Source: Xanthomonas cissicola
GTDB lineage: Bacteria > Pseudomonadota > Gammaproteobacteria > Xanthomonadales > Xanthomonadaceae
Direction: 5' to 3'
DNA length: 61,479 bases
Assembly: GCF_008801575.1 (NCBI RefSeq)
Contig: NZ_VZPL01000029.1
Location: 1-61,479 of the forward strand
A program made the translations under genes and the position numbers. Under the pieces are notes generated by a model. The model saw only the letters and a program-made list of their open reading frames with translations. It was not told the origin of the DNA and ran no database searches. Positions 7,978-16,866 of the stretch are shown here, one piece after another (position 1 is the stretch's first letter; each line of letters begins with the position of its first letter).

Positions 7978-8640
7978 TCACCCCTCGCCCAACGGCCGCA
8001 GGCACAGCCAGATGGCGCACCAGTGCGACAATGCGCCGCCCAGCACATGGGCGTGCCAGATGGCGCGGTTGTAGACCATGGATTTGCGCACGTAGAACGC
8101 CACGCCCACGGTGTAGAAGGCGCCGCCGGCAACGATGAGCCACAGCACCGCGCTGTCCAGCCCGGCGATCATCTGGTTGATCACCACGATGCCGGCCCAG
8201 CCCAGCAGCAGATAGATCGCCACCCAGAAGCCCTTGGCGATGCCGGGCAGGCACAGCTTGGCGAATACGCCGAACAAGGCCACGCACCAGACGCTGAGGA
8301 TCATCACCCAGCGCCAGCTGCCGTCCAGTGCCACCAGGAAAAACGGCGTGTAGGAACCGGCAATCATGACGAAGATGCCGGCGTGATCGAACTTGCGCAG
8401 CATCGGTTGGCGCTGCGGCGGGGCGAAGTTGTAGGCCGCCGAACAGGCGAACATCACCAGCAGCCCCAGCGCATAGATGCAGGTGGCCAGCAGCATGGTC
8501 TGGTTGGCGTGCGCGCGCACCACCATCCAGGCGCCGCCGACGATGGCCAGCAACAGGCCGGCGGCATGTACCGCGATATCGGCGCGGCGGGCAGAGACGG
8601 ACTTGTAATGCGGAGCAGTGACGTTGGCAGGCACGGGCAC
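7978..8640 (-). CDS. Hemolysin III / PAQR-family membrane protein (TrhA-like)
   Basis: This 220-residue protein has about seven hydrophobic helices and the conserved PAQR residues: D-H-A-G-I-F-V-M-I-A-G-S-Y-T-P near residues 83-97 and H-A-H-V-L-G-G-A-L-S-H-W near 196-207, whose His/Asp residues form an intramembrane metal site in the family. Bacterial members (YqfA/TrhA) are linked to membrane-energy or lipid homeostasis; the haemolysin name is historical. It sits alone between the toxin-antitoxin pair and the divergent helicase gene. Confidence 0.9.
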   Translation of the reverse strand: MPVPANVTAPHYKSVSARRADIAVHAAGLLLAIVGGAWMVVRAHANQTMLLATCIYALGLLVMFACSAAYNFAPPQRQPMLRKFDHAGIFVMIAGSYTPFFLVALDGSWRWVMILSVWCVALFGVFAKLCLPGIAKGFWVAIYLLLGWAGIVVINQMIAGLDSAVLWLIVAGGAFYTVGVAFYVRKSMVYNRAIWHAHVLGGALSHWCAIWLCLRPLGEG

Positions 8641-8818
8641 GGCGTTTCTTCGGTGTGGGGGATCCCCCAGCGTGCAAGGCAGCCGTGACTGCTGTGGGGG
8701 CGACAGGATACCCGGCTTGCTGAATCCGCTCAGTGAGGCAGGCTGGGCGCGGGCGCGCCGGTCTCATACCCTGAGACATGCTTTTCGTTTGATCTCCCTC
8801 TTTGGGAGCCCTTGCCGT

Positions 8819-11314
8819 ATGCCGCCGTTTGCCCTCGCTCCCCGCACCGAAACCGCCGAACGCGCGCTGGCCACCACCTACGGCCGGCCCAGCCGCGATG
8901 GCGCCTTGCTCACCGAGCGCCTGGAACGGCGTTACCACGACCGCATCACCGGCAGCTTCACCATTCCCGGGCGCACAGGCCGCTATGCGCCGATCCCCGG
9001 CGATGTGCCCGGCGCGCTGGCCGATGCGCTGCAGGCGCGCGGCATCAGCCAGCTCTACAGCCACCAGGCCGATGCCTGGGCGGCGACCCAGCGCGGCGAG
9101 CATGTGGCAATCGTGACGCCCACCGCCTCGGGTAAATCGCTGTGCTACACGCTGCCGGTGGTGAGCGCGGCGATGACCAGCGGCGCCAAGGCCTTGTACC
9201 TGTTCCCGACCAAGGCGCTGGCGCAGGACCAGGTGGCCGAGCTGCTGGAGTTGAACCGCGCCGGCGAGCTGGGCGTGAAAGCCTTCACCTTCGATGGCGA
9301 CACGCCCGGCGATGCGCGCCAGGCGATTCGGCTGCATGGCGACATCGTGGTGAGCAACCCGGACATGCTGCACCAGGCGATCCTGCCGCACCACACCAAG
9401 TGGGCGCAGTTCTTCGAAAACCTGCGCTACGTGGTGATCGACGAGATCCACACCTACCGCGGCGTATTCGGCAGCCATGTCACCAACGTGCTGCGCCGGC
9501 TCAAGCGCATCTGCGCGTTCTATGGCGCCACCCCGCAATTCATCCTGTGCTCGGCCACCATCGGCAACCCGCATGCGCACGCGCAGGCCTTGATCGAAGA
9601 GCAGGTGCATGCCATCACCGAATCCGGCGCGCCCACCGGCGACAAGCATGTGCTGTTGTGGAACCCGCCGGTGGTCAATGCGGATCTGGGCCTGCGTGCC
9701 TCGGCGCGTTCGCAGAGCAACCGCATCGCGCGCATTGCCATCAAGAGCGGCCTGAAGACGCTGGTGTTCGCGCAGACGCGCCTGATGGTGGAAGTGCTGA
9801 CCAAGTATCTGAAGGACATCTTCGACCACGACCCGCGCAAGCCGGCACGCATTCGCGCCTACCGCGGCGGCTATCTGCCCACCGAGCGTCGCGAGGTAGA
9901 GCGTGCGATGCGTGCGGGCAATATCGACGGCATCATTTCCACCTCCGCGCTGGAGCTGGGCGTGGATATCGGCGCACTGGACGTGGTGATCCTCAACGGC
10001 TACCCCGGCAGCGTGGCCGCCACCTGGCAGCGCTTCGGCCGCGCAGGGCGCCGCCAGCAACCGGCGCTCGGCGTGCTGGTGGCCAGCTCGCAACCGCTGG
10101 ACCAATACGTGGTGCGGCACCCGGATTTCTTCGCCGATGCCTCGCCCGAACATGCGCGTACCGCGCCGGATCAGCCGCTGATCCTGTTCGATCACATCCG
10201 TTGCGCGGCCTTCGAGCTGCCGTTCATCGCCGACGAGCCATTCGGCCCGATCGACCCGCTGGTGTTCCTGGAAGCGCTGGCCGAAAGCGAGGTGATCCAC
10301 CAGGAAGGCGACCGCTGGGAATGGATCGCCGACAGCTACCCGGCCAATGCGGTGAGCCTGCGCTCGGTGGCCGACGGCAATTTCGTGGTGGTGGACAAGA
10401 GCGACGGCAAGCAGCAGATCATCGCCGAGGTGGATTATTCGGCCGCTGCGCTCACCTTGTACGAAGGCGCCATCCACATGGTGCAGAGCACGCCGTACCA
10501 AGTGGAGCGGCTAGACTGGGAAGGCCGCAAGGCGTACGTGACGCGCACGCATGTGGACTACTACACCGATAGCATCGACTACACCAAGTTGAAGGTGCTG
10601 GACCGCTTCGACGGCGGCGTGGCCGGCCGTGGCGACTCGCACCACGGCGAAGTGCATGTGGTGCGGCGCGTGTCCGGCTACAAGAAGATCCGCTACTACA
10701 CGCACGAAAACATCGGCTACGGGCCGGTGAATCTGCCCGACCAGGAATTGCACACCACCGCGGTATGGTGGCAGTTGCCGCAGGCGACCCTGGGCAAGGC
10801 CTTTGCGTCCAAGCAGGATGCGCTGGATGGCTTCCTCGGTGCTGCCTACGCGCTGCACGTGGTCGCCACGGTGGCGGTGATGGCCGATGCGCGCGATCTG
10901 CAAAAGGCCGTAGGCAATGGCGATGGCGCGTGGTTTGCGGTAGCCGACCAGACCGGGCGCGGGCAGCTGCGCGGCGTGGAAGAAGGCGATGCGGCCACGG
11001 TGGAATTGCAGCAGGCGTTCGTGCCCACGGTGTATCTGTACGACAACTTCCCTGGCGGGGTGGGCTTGAGCGAGCCGCTGTGGCTGCGCCAGGCCGAGCT
11101 GCTGCAGCGCGCCGACGAGCTGGTGCGGCGTTGCGATTGCAGCGCCGGTTGCCCGGCGTGCGTGGGCCCGGTGCTGGCCGCGCACGAGACCGCCAAGGAC
11201 GAATCGCCCAAATCGCTGGCGCTGACGGTGCTGGCGTTGTTGTTCGATGCCGATGCGCCGTTGCGGCATGCCGCGCAGGTGGACGACGACCTGGCGCTGG
11301 ACGTGCTTGCATGA
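8819..11314 (+). CDS. DEAD/DEAH-box helicase with DUF1998 zinc domain (MrfA/YprA-like)
   Basis: This 831-residue protein starts at ATG 8819; upstream frame lacks family features. Motif I is T-A-S-G-K-S (near residue 105), motif II is the DEIH-type V-I-D-E-I-H-T-Y-R, motif III C-S-A-T, and the second RecA domain carries T-S-A-L-E-L-G-V-D and Q-R-F-G-R-A-G-R. The C-terminal DUF1998 region ends with a four-Cys cluster (C-D-C-S-A-G-C-P-A-C-V-G-P). That architecture is that of MrfA/YprA, a 3'-5' DNA helicase that works with an exonuclease in mitomycin-adduct repair in Bacillus. Its stop overlaps the start of the exonuclease gene (ATGA), so the pair is translationally coupled. Confidence 0.88.
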   Translation: MPPFALAPRTETAERALATTYGRPSRDGALLTERLERRYHDRITGSFTIPGRTGRYAPIPGDVPGALADALQARGISQLYSHQADAWAATQRGEHVAIVTPTASGKSLCYTLPVVSAAMTSGAKALYLFPTKALAQDQVAELLELNRAGELGVKAFTFDGDTPGDARQAIRLHGDIVVSNPDMLHQAILPHHTKWAQFFENLRYVVIDEIHTYRGVFGSHVTNVLRRLKRICAFYGATPQFILCSATIGNPHAHAQALIEEQVHAITESGAPTGDKHVLLWNPPVVNADLGLRASARSQSNRIARIAIKSGLKTLVFAQTRLMVEVLTKYLKDIFDHDPRKPARIRAYRGGYLPTERREVERAMRAGNIDGIISTSALELGVDIGALDVVILNGYPGSVAATWQRFGRAGRRQQPALGVLVASSQPLDQYVVRHPDFFADASPEHARTAPDQPLILFDHIRCAAFELPFIADEPFGPIDPLVFLEALAESEVIHQEGDRWEWIADSYPANAVSLRSVADGNFVVVDKSDGKQQIIAEVDYSAAALTLYEGAIHMVQSTPYQVERLDWEGRKAYVTRTHVDYYTDSIDYTKLKVLDRFDGGVAGRGDSHHGEVHVVRRVSGYKKIRYYTHENIGYGPVNLPDQELHTTAVWWQLPQATLGKAFASKQDALDGFLGAAYALHVVATVAVMADARDLQKAVGNGDGAWFAVADQTGRGQLRGVEEGDAATVELQQAFVPTVYLYDNFPGGVGLSEPLWLRQAELLQRADELVRRCDCSAGCPACVGPVLAAHETAKDESPKSLALTVLALLFDADAPLRHAAQVDDDLALDVLA

Positions 11315-12774
11315 GTGTGAGTGCGGACCGGCTGCGCTTGCTGCGGCGTCAGGCCGGGCAGGCGGATGTGCCTGCGCCTGTGAAGGCTGACGATGGCGAT
11401 GCGCTGCACGATGCGGCGGCGGTGGATGCGAAGGCCGTGGATGCTGCGCCTGTCGGTGAGGTTGCGCCGCCGGCTGCCGGCGCGGACACGCAGGGCAGGT
11501 CGCCTGCGCCTGGTCATGCCCCAGGCGTCAGCGCCGAACGTCTGCGCCTGCTGCGCCGTCAGGTTGGCGGGCTGACGCCTGCCGCGCGCAAGGCCGATGC
11601 GGTCATGCCGACACGCGCACAGCGGGCAGCGGTCCCCAGCGCCGCGTTACCTACTGCGCGCCCGCCGCTGCGAGATAACGCGGCTGCACGTCATGGCGCC
11701 GTGGCCGGTCGCCCGAACGAGGCACGCGCCGCATCAACACGCACGCCCCGCGCCTTGCAGTCGTCCATACCTGCACCGCCTGCGCGCGACGCATCGGTAT
11801 TTGCGTGGGTGGAGCACGATGTGCGCCACAAGCCGGCGCTGCCGTCGACTGTAGATGTAGATGTAGATGCAATCATCGCTGTGGATGCGGATGGCGCAAG
11901 CCATTGGCCGACAGTGCGCGGCACAACGACGGCATCGCCCGCATCGATGTCGCCGGCACATGCGGTACAACGCCGCACCGACATCGCCGGCTTGCGCAAG
12001 ATGATCGGCCTGCGCGAGCGCGCGGTCTCGGCGCACGCACCGGTCCGCGAGCCATCCACCGACCGATCTCTGCCCGGCAACGAGATCGCGCCCGGCCTGC
12101 ATCTGATCCAAGCGTTCCTGCCGCAGGCGATTCCCACCGAGGCGCTCTCGCTGGCTTTCGCCAAACGCGACGATGCCGTCGACCCGATGGACCTGCTGTT
12201 CTTCGATACCGAAACCACCGGCCTGGCCGGCGGTACCGGCACCCGCGCCTTCATGATCGGCGTGGCCGACTGGGTCGTCGATGCCGTGCAAGGCAGCGGC
12301 CTGCGCGTGCGTCAACTGATGATGTCCACGATGGCAGCCGAAAGCGCGATGCTGGATCTGTTCCGCACCTGGCTGACACCGCGCACCGTGCTGTCCAGTT
12401 ACAACGGTCGCTGCTACGACGCCCCGCTGCTGAAGACGCGCTACCGCCTGGCACGTCGCGGCGATCCGCTTTCTGCACTGGACCATGTGGACCTGCTGTT
12501 CCCCACCCGCCGGCGCTATCGCGGCACCTGGGAGAACTGCAAGCTCGCCACCATCGAACGGCAACTGCTGCGCGTGGTACGCGAAGACGACCTGCCCGGC
12601 TCCGAGGCCCCGGCCGCCTGGTTGAGTTACCTGCGTGGCGGCAGCGCGCGCAACCTGCGCCGCGTGGCCGAGCACAACCACCAGGATGTGGTGACGCTGT
12701 CGCTACTGATGCAACGGTTGGTGGCGGTGGACGCGCAGGAGCGCAACGCACTGACGTTGGCATGCAGGCCTTGA
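11311..12774 (+). CDS. DnaQ-like 3'-5' exonuclease (RNase_H_2, MrfB/YprB-like)
   Basis: A 487-residue protein whose C-terminal half has the exonuclease signature motifs: F-F-D-T-E-T-T-G-L-A-G-G (ExoI), S-Y-N-G-R-C-Y-D-A-P-L-L (ExoII) and E-H-N-H-Q-D-V-V-T-L (ExoIII). These coordinate two metal ions. The N-terminal ~270 residues are low-complexity, Ala/Pro-rich, and contain two copies of S-A-[DE]-R-L-R-L-L-R-R-Q (residues 4-14 and about 73-83), plus L-R-K-M-I-G-L-R-E-R near 230. These repeats may be contact motifs for the helicase encoded just upstream, with which it overlaps by four bases. Role inferred: excision of damaged DNA or interstrand lesions. Confidence 0.85.
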   Translation: MSVSADRLRLLRRQAGQADVPAPVKADDGDALHDAAAVDAKAVDAAPVGEVAPPAAGADTQGRSPAPGHAPGVSAERLRLLRRQVGGLTPAARKADAVMPTRAQRAAVPSAALPTARPPLRDNAAARHGAVAGRPNEARAASTRTPRALQSSIPAPPARDASVFAWVEHDVRHKPALPSTVDVDVDAIIAVDADGASHWPTVRGTTTASPASMSPAHAVQRRTDIAGLRKMIGLRERAVSAHAPVREPSTDRSLPGNEIAPGLHLIQAFLPQAIPTEALSLAFAKRDDAVDPMDLLFFDTETTGLAGGTGTRAFMIGVADWVVDAVQGSGLRVRQLMMSTMAAESAMLDLFRTWLTPRTVLSSYNGRCYDAPLLKTRYRLARRGDPLSALDHVDLLFPTRRRYRGTWENCKLATIERQLLRVVREDDLPGSEAPAAWLSYLRGGSARNLRRVAEHNHQDVVTLSLLMQRLVAVDAQERNALTLACRP

Positions 12775-13263
12775 TCGGGTCTAGCGATTGAGGTGAGTCG
12801 GTGGTGCGGGGCAGAACGTCGGCTTGACTGACCCCACTACAGGGCGCTTGGCGCACGTTGCGTGCAATCCACAACCACCCGTCCGGTCATTCATTGCCGT
12901 GTGTCGAGCATATGGCGCATCCGCCATGGGTGGATGCTTGCGATGCAAAGCATCCAACCCAGTGATGGCGCACTGCAGGCGGCTGCGGGGTTACTCCGAA
13001 GAGATCACGCACTTGCCTCCACCGATGAATCGATGGGAAGCAAGTGCGGATGCAGGTCCACGTGCCGCGACATCCTACGCCGCGGCACGTGGACGCAGTG
13101 CCCTGCAGCGCGCCTGATCAGGCGCCCAATCGCTCCCGGCGCGCTGGCTTGCCGGCGGGCGCATGAGCTCTCGCAATCCCTGACGCTGCCCGAGCGTGGC
13201 TTGGGCGCTTGCATGCCGCCCAAAGCGCTCAACCTACCAACCGAAGCCGTGAGGTTGGAAGGC
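12775..13263. other. Intergenic region, no gene recognised
   Basis: This 490-bp gap between the exonuclease gene and the 3' end of the effector-like gene contains only frames antisense to or overlapping the effector gene. No RNA gene, IS end or clear terminator was seen. Confidence 0.5.
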
Positions 13264-15408
13264 TCAATCCGTCTCCGTCTGCTTGGCCTGCTCATTGAGG
13301 TAGTGGGTCACAGGAGCGCCACGGTATTTGTCGGTCAACACACCAAGCGCTTTGGCGCGCTTGTCCATCGCACGCGTTGCTGCAGGGTCATTGACCATGT
13401 CTGCGGTGTGATCGCGTTGTCTGCCTTCGCGAACCGCGGCGATGTGGTTCGGGTCGGCGGGGATGGAGCTGGCCTGGAATTGCTGGGTTCGCTGCTTCAC
13501 GATCTCCGCGTCCCGGTTGATATCGATGGGCGTTTCCGGCGGCACGTCGAGTTCGTTGCCGGTATGGCCCCGGGCCAGCGTGCGGTTTTCCAGGATGGCG
13601 AGCAATTCCGCCTCGGGCTGATCGGTCAACAGGCTTTCGCCATCATCGCGAAACGCACCGGCCGTGGTGCGCTTGACGCCGAAGGCTTCGTCAGTGAGCT
13701 TTTGAAGCTCGCCGAAGTTGCGGTAAACGTAGTAGTCCTTGTCGTGATTGGCGCGCGGTACGGAAAAGTCCTCATACCGGTAGCTCACCGAATACGCGGC
13801 CTTTGCGTAGGCCGAGTCCGGCTGGCGCATCCGCGCCCGCGCCGCTTCCATGGCCTTGCCGGCATCGCTATCGTCGGTGGCCACCGCCTCCACGATCACC
13901 GGGCGCATCTTGGTCCAGCTGTCCAGCCACTGCATCGCGGTGTCCGCGAGCCCCGCAGCGCCCTGCTCATTGCTTCGAAAGAAGCCGCGCAAGCGCTCGT
14001 CGTTCAACATGCCCTGGCTCAAGACCGGCACCACGTTGATCTTGGCCAGCAAACGTTCCAGCGCGGCGCGGCGCGGCGCATCCTGCGAGTGCACCGGGTT
14101 GATCTGGTAGTGCTTGTACAAATTGGACAGGAATTGGTCAAAGCCGCCCGTGTAGTACTTGGCATAGACCTTGATCGCCGCGGCCTTGCGCAGGTCCGGC
14201 CGGCGCATCAGCAGCGTCGCCACCGCTTCGCCGGTGTTTTCCTTGCAATCCAGCGCCACCGACATCGGCTCGGGCTTTTTGAGCACGTGCTCCAGCATCT
14301 GCTCCACGCCGGCGATGGTCTGGTCGGTCTTGACGTAGTTTCCGTCAGACGGGTTGCGAATCACCAACGGCATTTCACGCAGCTCGGCAAACGGCACCTG
14401 CGACACTAAGCGGTTCTGCGGGTCGCCTGCCATGCGGCCAACGCTGAAATCGTGCATCAACACCGGCACGCCATCGGCACTGACCTCGACGTCCAGCTCC
14501 AGATTGCGGTAGCCCTGCTCGTAGGCATGATCGATGGATGCCAGTGAGTTTTCCGGGATGCCGGCGTGGTTATCGAACAGCCCGCGATGCACCATGACGT
14601 CCTTTCCGAACGCACGCGTGCTGGGTGCTTCGAAGTAGTGGTCGTGCACGAGCGATTGTCGATGATTGCGCAACAGCGCTTGCTTGCCTTCCAGCAGACG
14701 ATGGTCGTTGGCCTTGAAGAACCCGGCGCCACCGTCGCGGGCCGGCACCTCGTGGCCGTGGTAGCGCGCGGCTTGCTGCAACTTGCGCCGCGCCGGCGTG
14801 CGTGCGGCAGGCTGCAGCCAGTTCGGCATCGCCAGCCCATGGCCGGAAAGATTCAACTGCTTGCCAAGTGCGGCAAGCGCCGCGTCGCTGAAACTGTCGC
14901 CAGGCGCAAACGCGCGCTGCAGATTGAAGATGATGCGGCCTTGTTGCGCATCGATCAGCACCGGGCCAGCGGCCGCACGTGCGCGTGCGGGCAGCCCGCG
15001 CGACATGGCATTGAAGGCGGCGGTATCCAGATACACCGGCTCCAGTGGCCCGGCGGCAAAGCGTGCCGCAATGCTGTCGGGTTTGAGCGCCGTGCCGGCC
15101 TGCGCAAGATGCGTGGCAAGCTTGGTTTGCAGTGTCTGCACGGTGATCTGGCGCGCCTGCACTTCGGCCAGACGCTGCTCGGAGAATTCGCTGTCGAGCG
15201 CCACCAGGGCCGGCTTGCCGGTCATCGCGCTGTCGTTCAACGGCACCAGCGGAGGCGCACTGCCGGCTCGGCGACGCGGCCTTTCTCGCAGTGGCGGGGT
15301 GTCGCCCGGCATGTGCGGCACCTGCGTCGGGCTGACCGCACTGGTGTGCGTTGGTAATGCCGGCGCAGCGGTGTGCGCGACAGAAGGTTGCAGAGGACCG
15401 ATACGCAT
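13264..15408 (-). CDS. Candidate type III effector with glycerophosphodiester phosphodiesterase domain
   Basis: A 714-residue protein starting at ATG 15406-15408 (M-R-I-G-P-L-Q-P-S). The N-terminal ~75 residues are Pro/Ser/Thr/Arg-rich and lack a Sec signal, like Xop effector secretion regions. Residues ~270-330 hold the GDPD signature: H-R-G (274-276), P-E-N-S (285-288), E-L-D-V (304-307) and M-H-D (318-320), the expected catalytic and metal ligands. GDPD enzymes hydrolyse glycerophosphodiesters; some plant-pathogen toxins with this fold act differently. A perfect PIP box ends 65 bp upstream; the alternative ATG at 15453 would sit too close to that box to follow a promoter, which decided the start. 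Stand-alone gene. I do not recognise an established Xop name. Confidence 0.78.
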   Translation of the reverse strand: MRIGPLQPSVAHTAAPALPTHTSAVSPTQVPHMPGDTPPLRERPRRRAGSAPPLVPLNDSAMTGKPALVALDSEFSEQRLAEVQARQITVQTLQTKLATHLAQAGTALKPDSIAARFAAGPLEPVYLDTAAFNAMSRGLPARARAAAGPVLIDAQQGRIIFNLQRAFAPGDSFSDAALAALGKQLNLSGHGLAMPNWLQPAARTPARRKLQQAARYHGHEVPARDGGAGFFKANDHRLLEGKQALLRNHRQSLVHDHYFEAPSTRAFGKDVMVHRGLFDNHAGIPENSLASIDHAYEQGYRNLELDVEVSADGVPVLMHDFSVGRMAGDPQNRLVSQVPFAELREMPLVIRNPSDGNYVKTDQTIAGVEQMLEHVLKKPEPMSVALDCKENTGEAVATLLMRRPDLRKAAAIKVYAKYYTGGFDQFLSNLYKHYQINPVHSQDAPRRAALERLLAKINVVPVLSQGMLNDERLRGFFRSNEQGAAGLADTAMQWLDSWTKMRPVIVEAVATDDSDAGKAMEAARARMRQPDSAYAKAAYSVSYRYEDFSVPRANHDKDYYVYRNFGELQKLTDEAFGVKRTTAGAFRDDGESLLTDQPEAELLAILENRTLARGHTGNELDVPPETPIDINRDAEIVKQRTQQFQASSIPADPNHIAAVREGRQRDHTADMVNDPAATRAMDKRAKALGVLTDKYRGAPVTHYLNEQAKQTETD

Positions 15409-15472
15409 GATGACCTCGAAAACGCGGCGGGCGGCCAGTAAAGCGCGTGGCATATGACAATTCGCGATTTAG

Positions 15473-15497
15473 GCGAAAAGTACCGCCGGGATGCGAA
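15473..15497 (-). promoter_or_regulatory. Perfect plant-inducible-promoter (PIP) box
   Basis: On the minus strand the sequence is TTCGC, fifteen bases, TTCGC, the exact consensus bound by HrpX, activator of the type III secretion regulon in Xanthomonas. It faces the GDPD-domain gene. A clear YANNNT -10 box about 30 bases further on was not found (the nearest is imperfect), so promoter activity is likely but not certain. Confidence 0.85.
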
Positions 15498-15606
15498 ACG
15501 ATGCCTGCGTTACGCGCGTTGTGCGGGTTGTGCAAGCGGGCAGCGCATGCCTCGTTTGGAAGCGTTGCACAGCGCTTGGCGCGCACATCGCCGCGCATGA
15601 CGCGCG

Positions 15607-16791
15607 CTAGAACAGCGTTTCCTTGAACGGCAGCATGGCCGCGCCCAGCACGGTGGCATGCGCCGTCACCTGCCCGACCTGCAGGGTCGGATACGGCAAT
15701 GCAACGCCACGCCGCGGCGCAGGTTCGAAGGCGATGCGGGCGATCAGCCGTTGCGCAAGATCGGATGGCAGGCGCGCGCCAAAAACAATCACACGCGGAT
15801 CGATCAACGCAATGATCGCCGCCACCGCAAGCGTCACGGTCGGTTGCACTGCATCCAGCCACGCGTCGATCTGCGGCCACGCCGCATCGTAGTGCTGCAG
15901 CATGGTGTGCAGGTCTGGCAGCGCGTGGCCATCGGCGACCAGCGCCTGGCGCAGGCTTTCCAGCGTTGGCCGCGCCATGCCGGTGATGGCCGAAATGCGC
16001 CCCAGTTCGCCCACATTGCCGTGTGCGCCGCGGCGCACGTTGCCGGCAGCAATCACGCCGGCAGCAAAGCCATCGGAGATCGACAGATAGACCAGATCCG
16101 GCGATTGGCGGCCAATGCCGTACACGGCCTCGGCCAGGGCGGCGCAATGGGCGTCGTTGTCCATCCAGACCGGTAGCTGCAGGCAATCGGCGACAAACCG
16201 GTCCAGCTCCACCTGCATCCATTCCGCTGCCAGCGACAAGGGCGGATTGACCCGGGTGCCATCGCCGATGCGCGGGCCGGTCATGCTCAGACTGACGCCG
16301 AACACATGCTGCCGATCCACGCCGGCCGTCCGTAGCAGCGCCTCCACCAAGGCCGGCAGGCGTGCACGCACCACCGCCAGCGTCAGCGGGAAGGCCGTAA
16401 GCTGGCGCATGCCACGGACCTGGCCGGCGAAGTCGATCAGCACCACCGCGAAGCCATCGACCATCACCGACACCCCCACGCTGTATGCATACCCCGGCAC
16501 CAGGCTCACCTGCGCGCTCGGTTGGCCGCGGCCACGCCGCAACGAGGGCCGCAGCTGCAGCAGGCCGTGCGCCACCAGCGGGTCGACGATGCCCTTGATG
16601 CCGGGCACGCTGAGCCCGCTGGCGCGCGGCAGATCCGCACGCTCGAACTGCCCGGTCCTGCGGATCAGATCCAGCAGCAGGCGCTCGCTGGACCCGGCGG
16701 CCTGCCCATCGCTGCGGCGGCGGTAACGCGAACGAATGGCCGCGTTTGCGAACAAAGAGGGCATGCAGGGCGAAACGTCCGTCGTTGTCAT
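15607..16791 (-). CDS. ROK-family transcriptional repressor
   Basis: A 394-residue protein starting at ATG 16791 (an internal ATG at 16764 is also possible). Residues ~25-85 form a winged helix-turn-helix (L-L-L-D-L-I-R-R-T-G-Q-F ... S-G-L-S-V-P-G-I-K-G-I-V-D). The rest is a ROK sugar-kinase-like fold with M-D-N-D-A-H-C-A-A-L-A-E but without the C-G-Q-x-G-C zinc motif of true ROK kinases, so it is a regulator rather than a kinase. It is divergent from a TonB-dependent receptor gene, with a strong palindrome between them; a sugar-derived ligand is likely but unknown. Confidence 0.88.
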   Translation of the reverse strand: MTTTDVSPCMPSLFANAAIRSRYRRRSDGQAAGSSERLLLDLIRRTGQFERADLPRASGLSVPGIKGIVDPLVAHGLLQLRPSLRRGRGQPSAQVSLVPGYAYSVGVSVMVDGFAVVLIDFAGQVRGMRQLTAFPLTLAVVRARLPALVEALLRTAGVDRQHVFGVSLSMTGPRIGDGTRVNPPLSLAAEWMQVELDRFVADCLQLPVWMDNDAHCAALAEAVYGIGRQSPDLVYLSISDGFAAGVIAAGNVRRGAHGNVGELGRISAITGMARPTLESLRQALVADGHALPDLHTMLQHYDAAWPQIDAWLDAVQPTVTLAVAAIIALIDPRVIVFGARLPSDLAQRLIARIAFEPAPRRGVALPYPTLQVGQVTAHATVLGAAMLPFKETLF

Positions 16792-16800
16792 AATCGCTTT

Positions 16801-16817
16801 AATTAAGCAGCTTAATT
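16801..16817. promoter_or_regulatory. Likely ROK-repressor operator (17-bp palindrome)
   Basis: AATTAAGC-A-GCTTAATT is an exact inverted repeat lying 10 bases before the ROK start codon and 49 bases before the TonB receptor gene, in otherwise GC-rich DNA. AT-rich dyads of this kind are typical of NagC/Mlc/XylR-type operators. Autoregulation and repression of the receptor gene are inferred. Confidence 0.7.
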
Positions 16818-16866
16818 TAATCCGTCCGCGGCCCTGCGTTGGGGCCATCGACGTTGGTATCGTGCC

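Noticed and set aside
7775..10501. Very long leftward frame (about 900 codons) across the hemolysin III and helicase genes
   Set aside because: It is antisense to the helicase gene and has low-complexity Arg/His/Gly composition typical of high-GC shadow frames; the helicase motifs on the other strand are unambiguous.
11734..12681. Leftward frame opposite the exonuclease
   Set aside because: Shadow of the exonuclease coding strand; no family motif.
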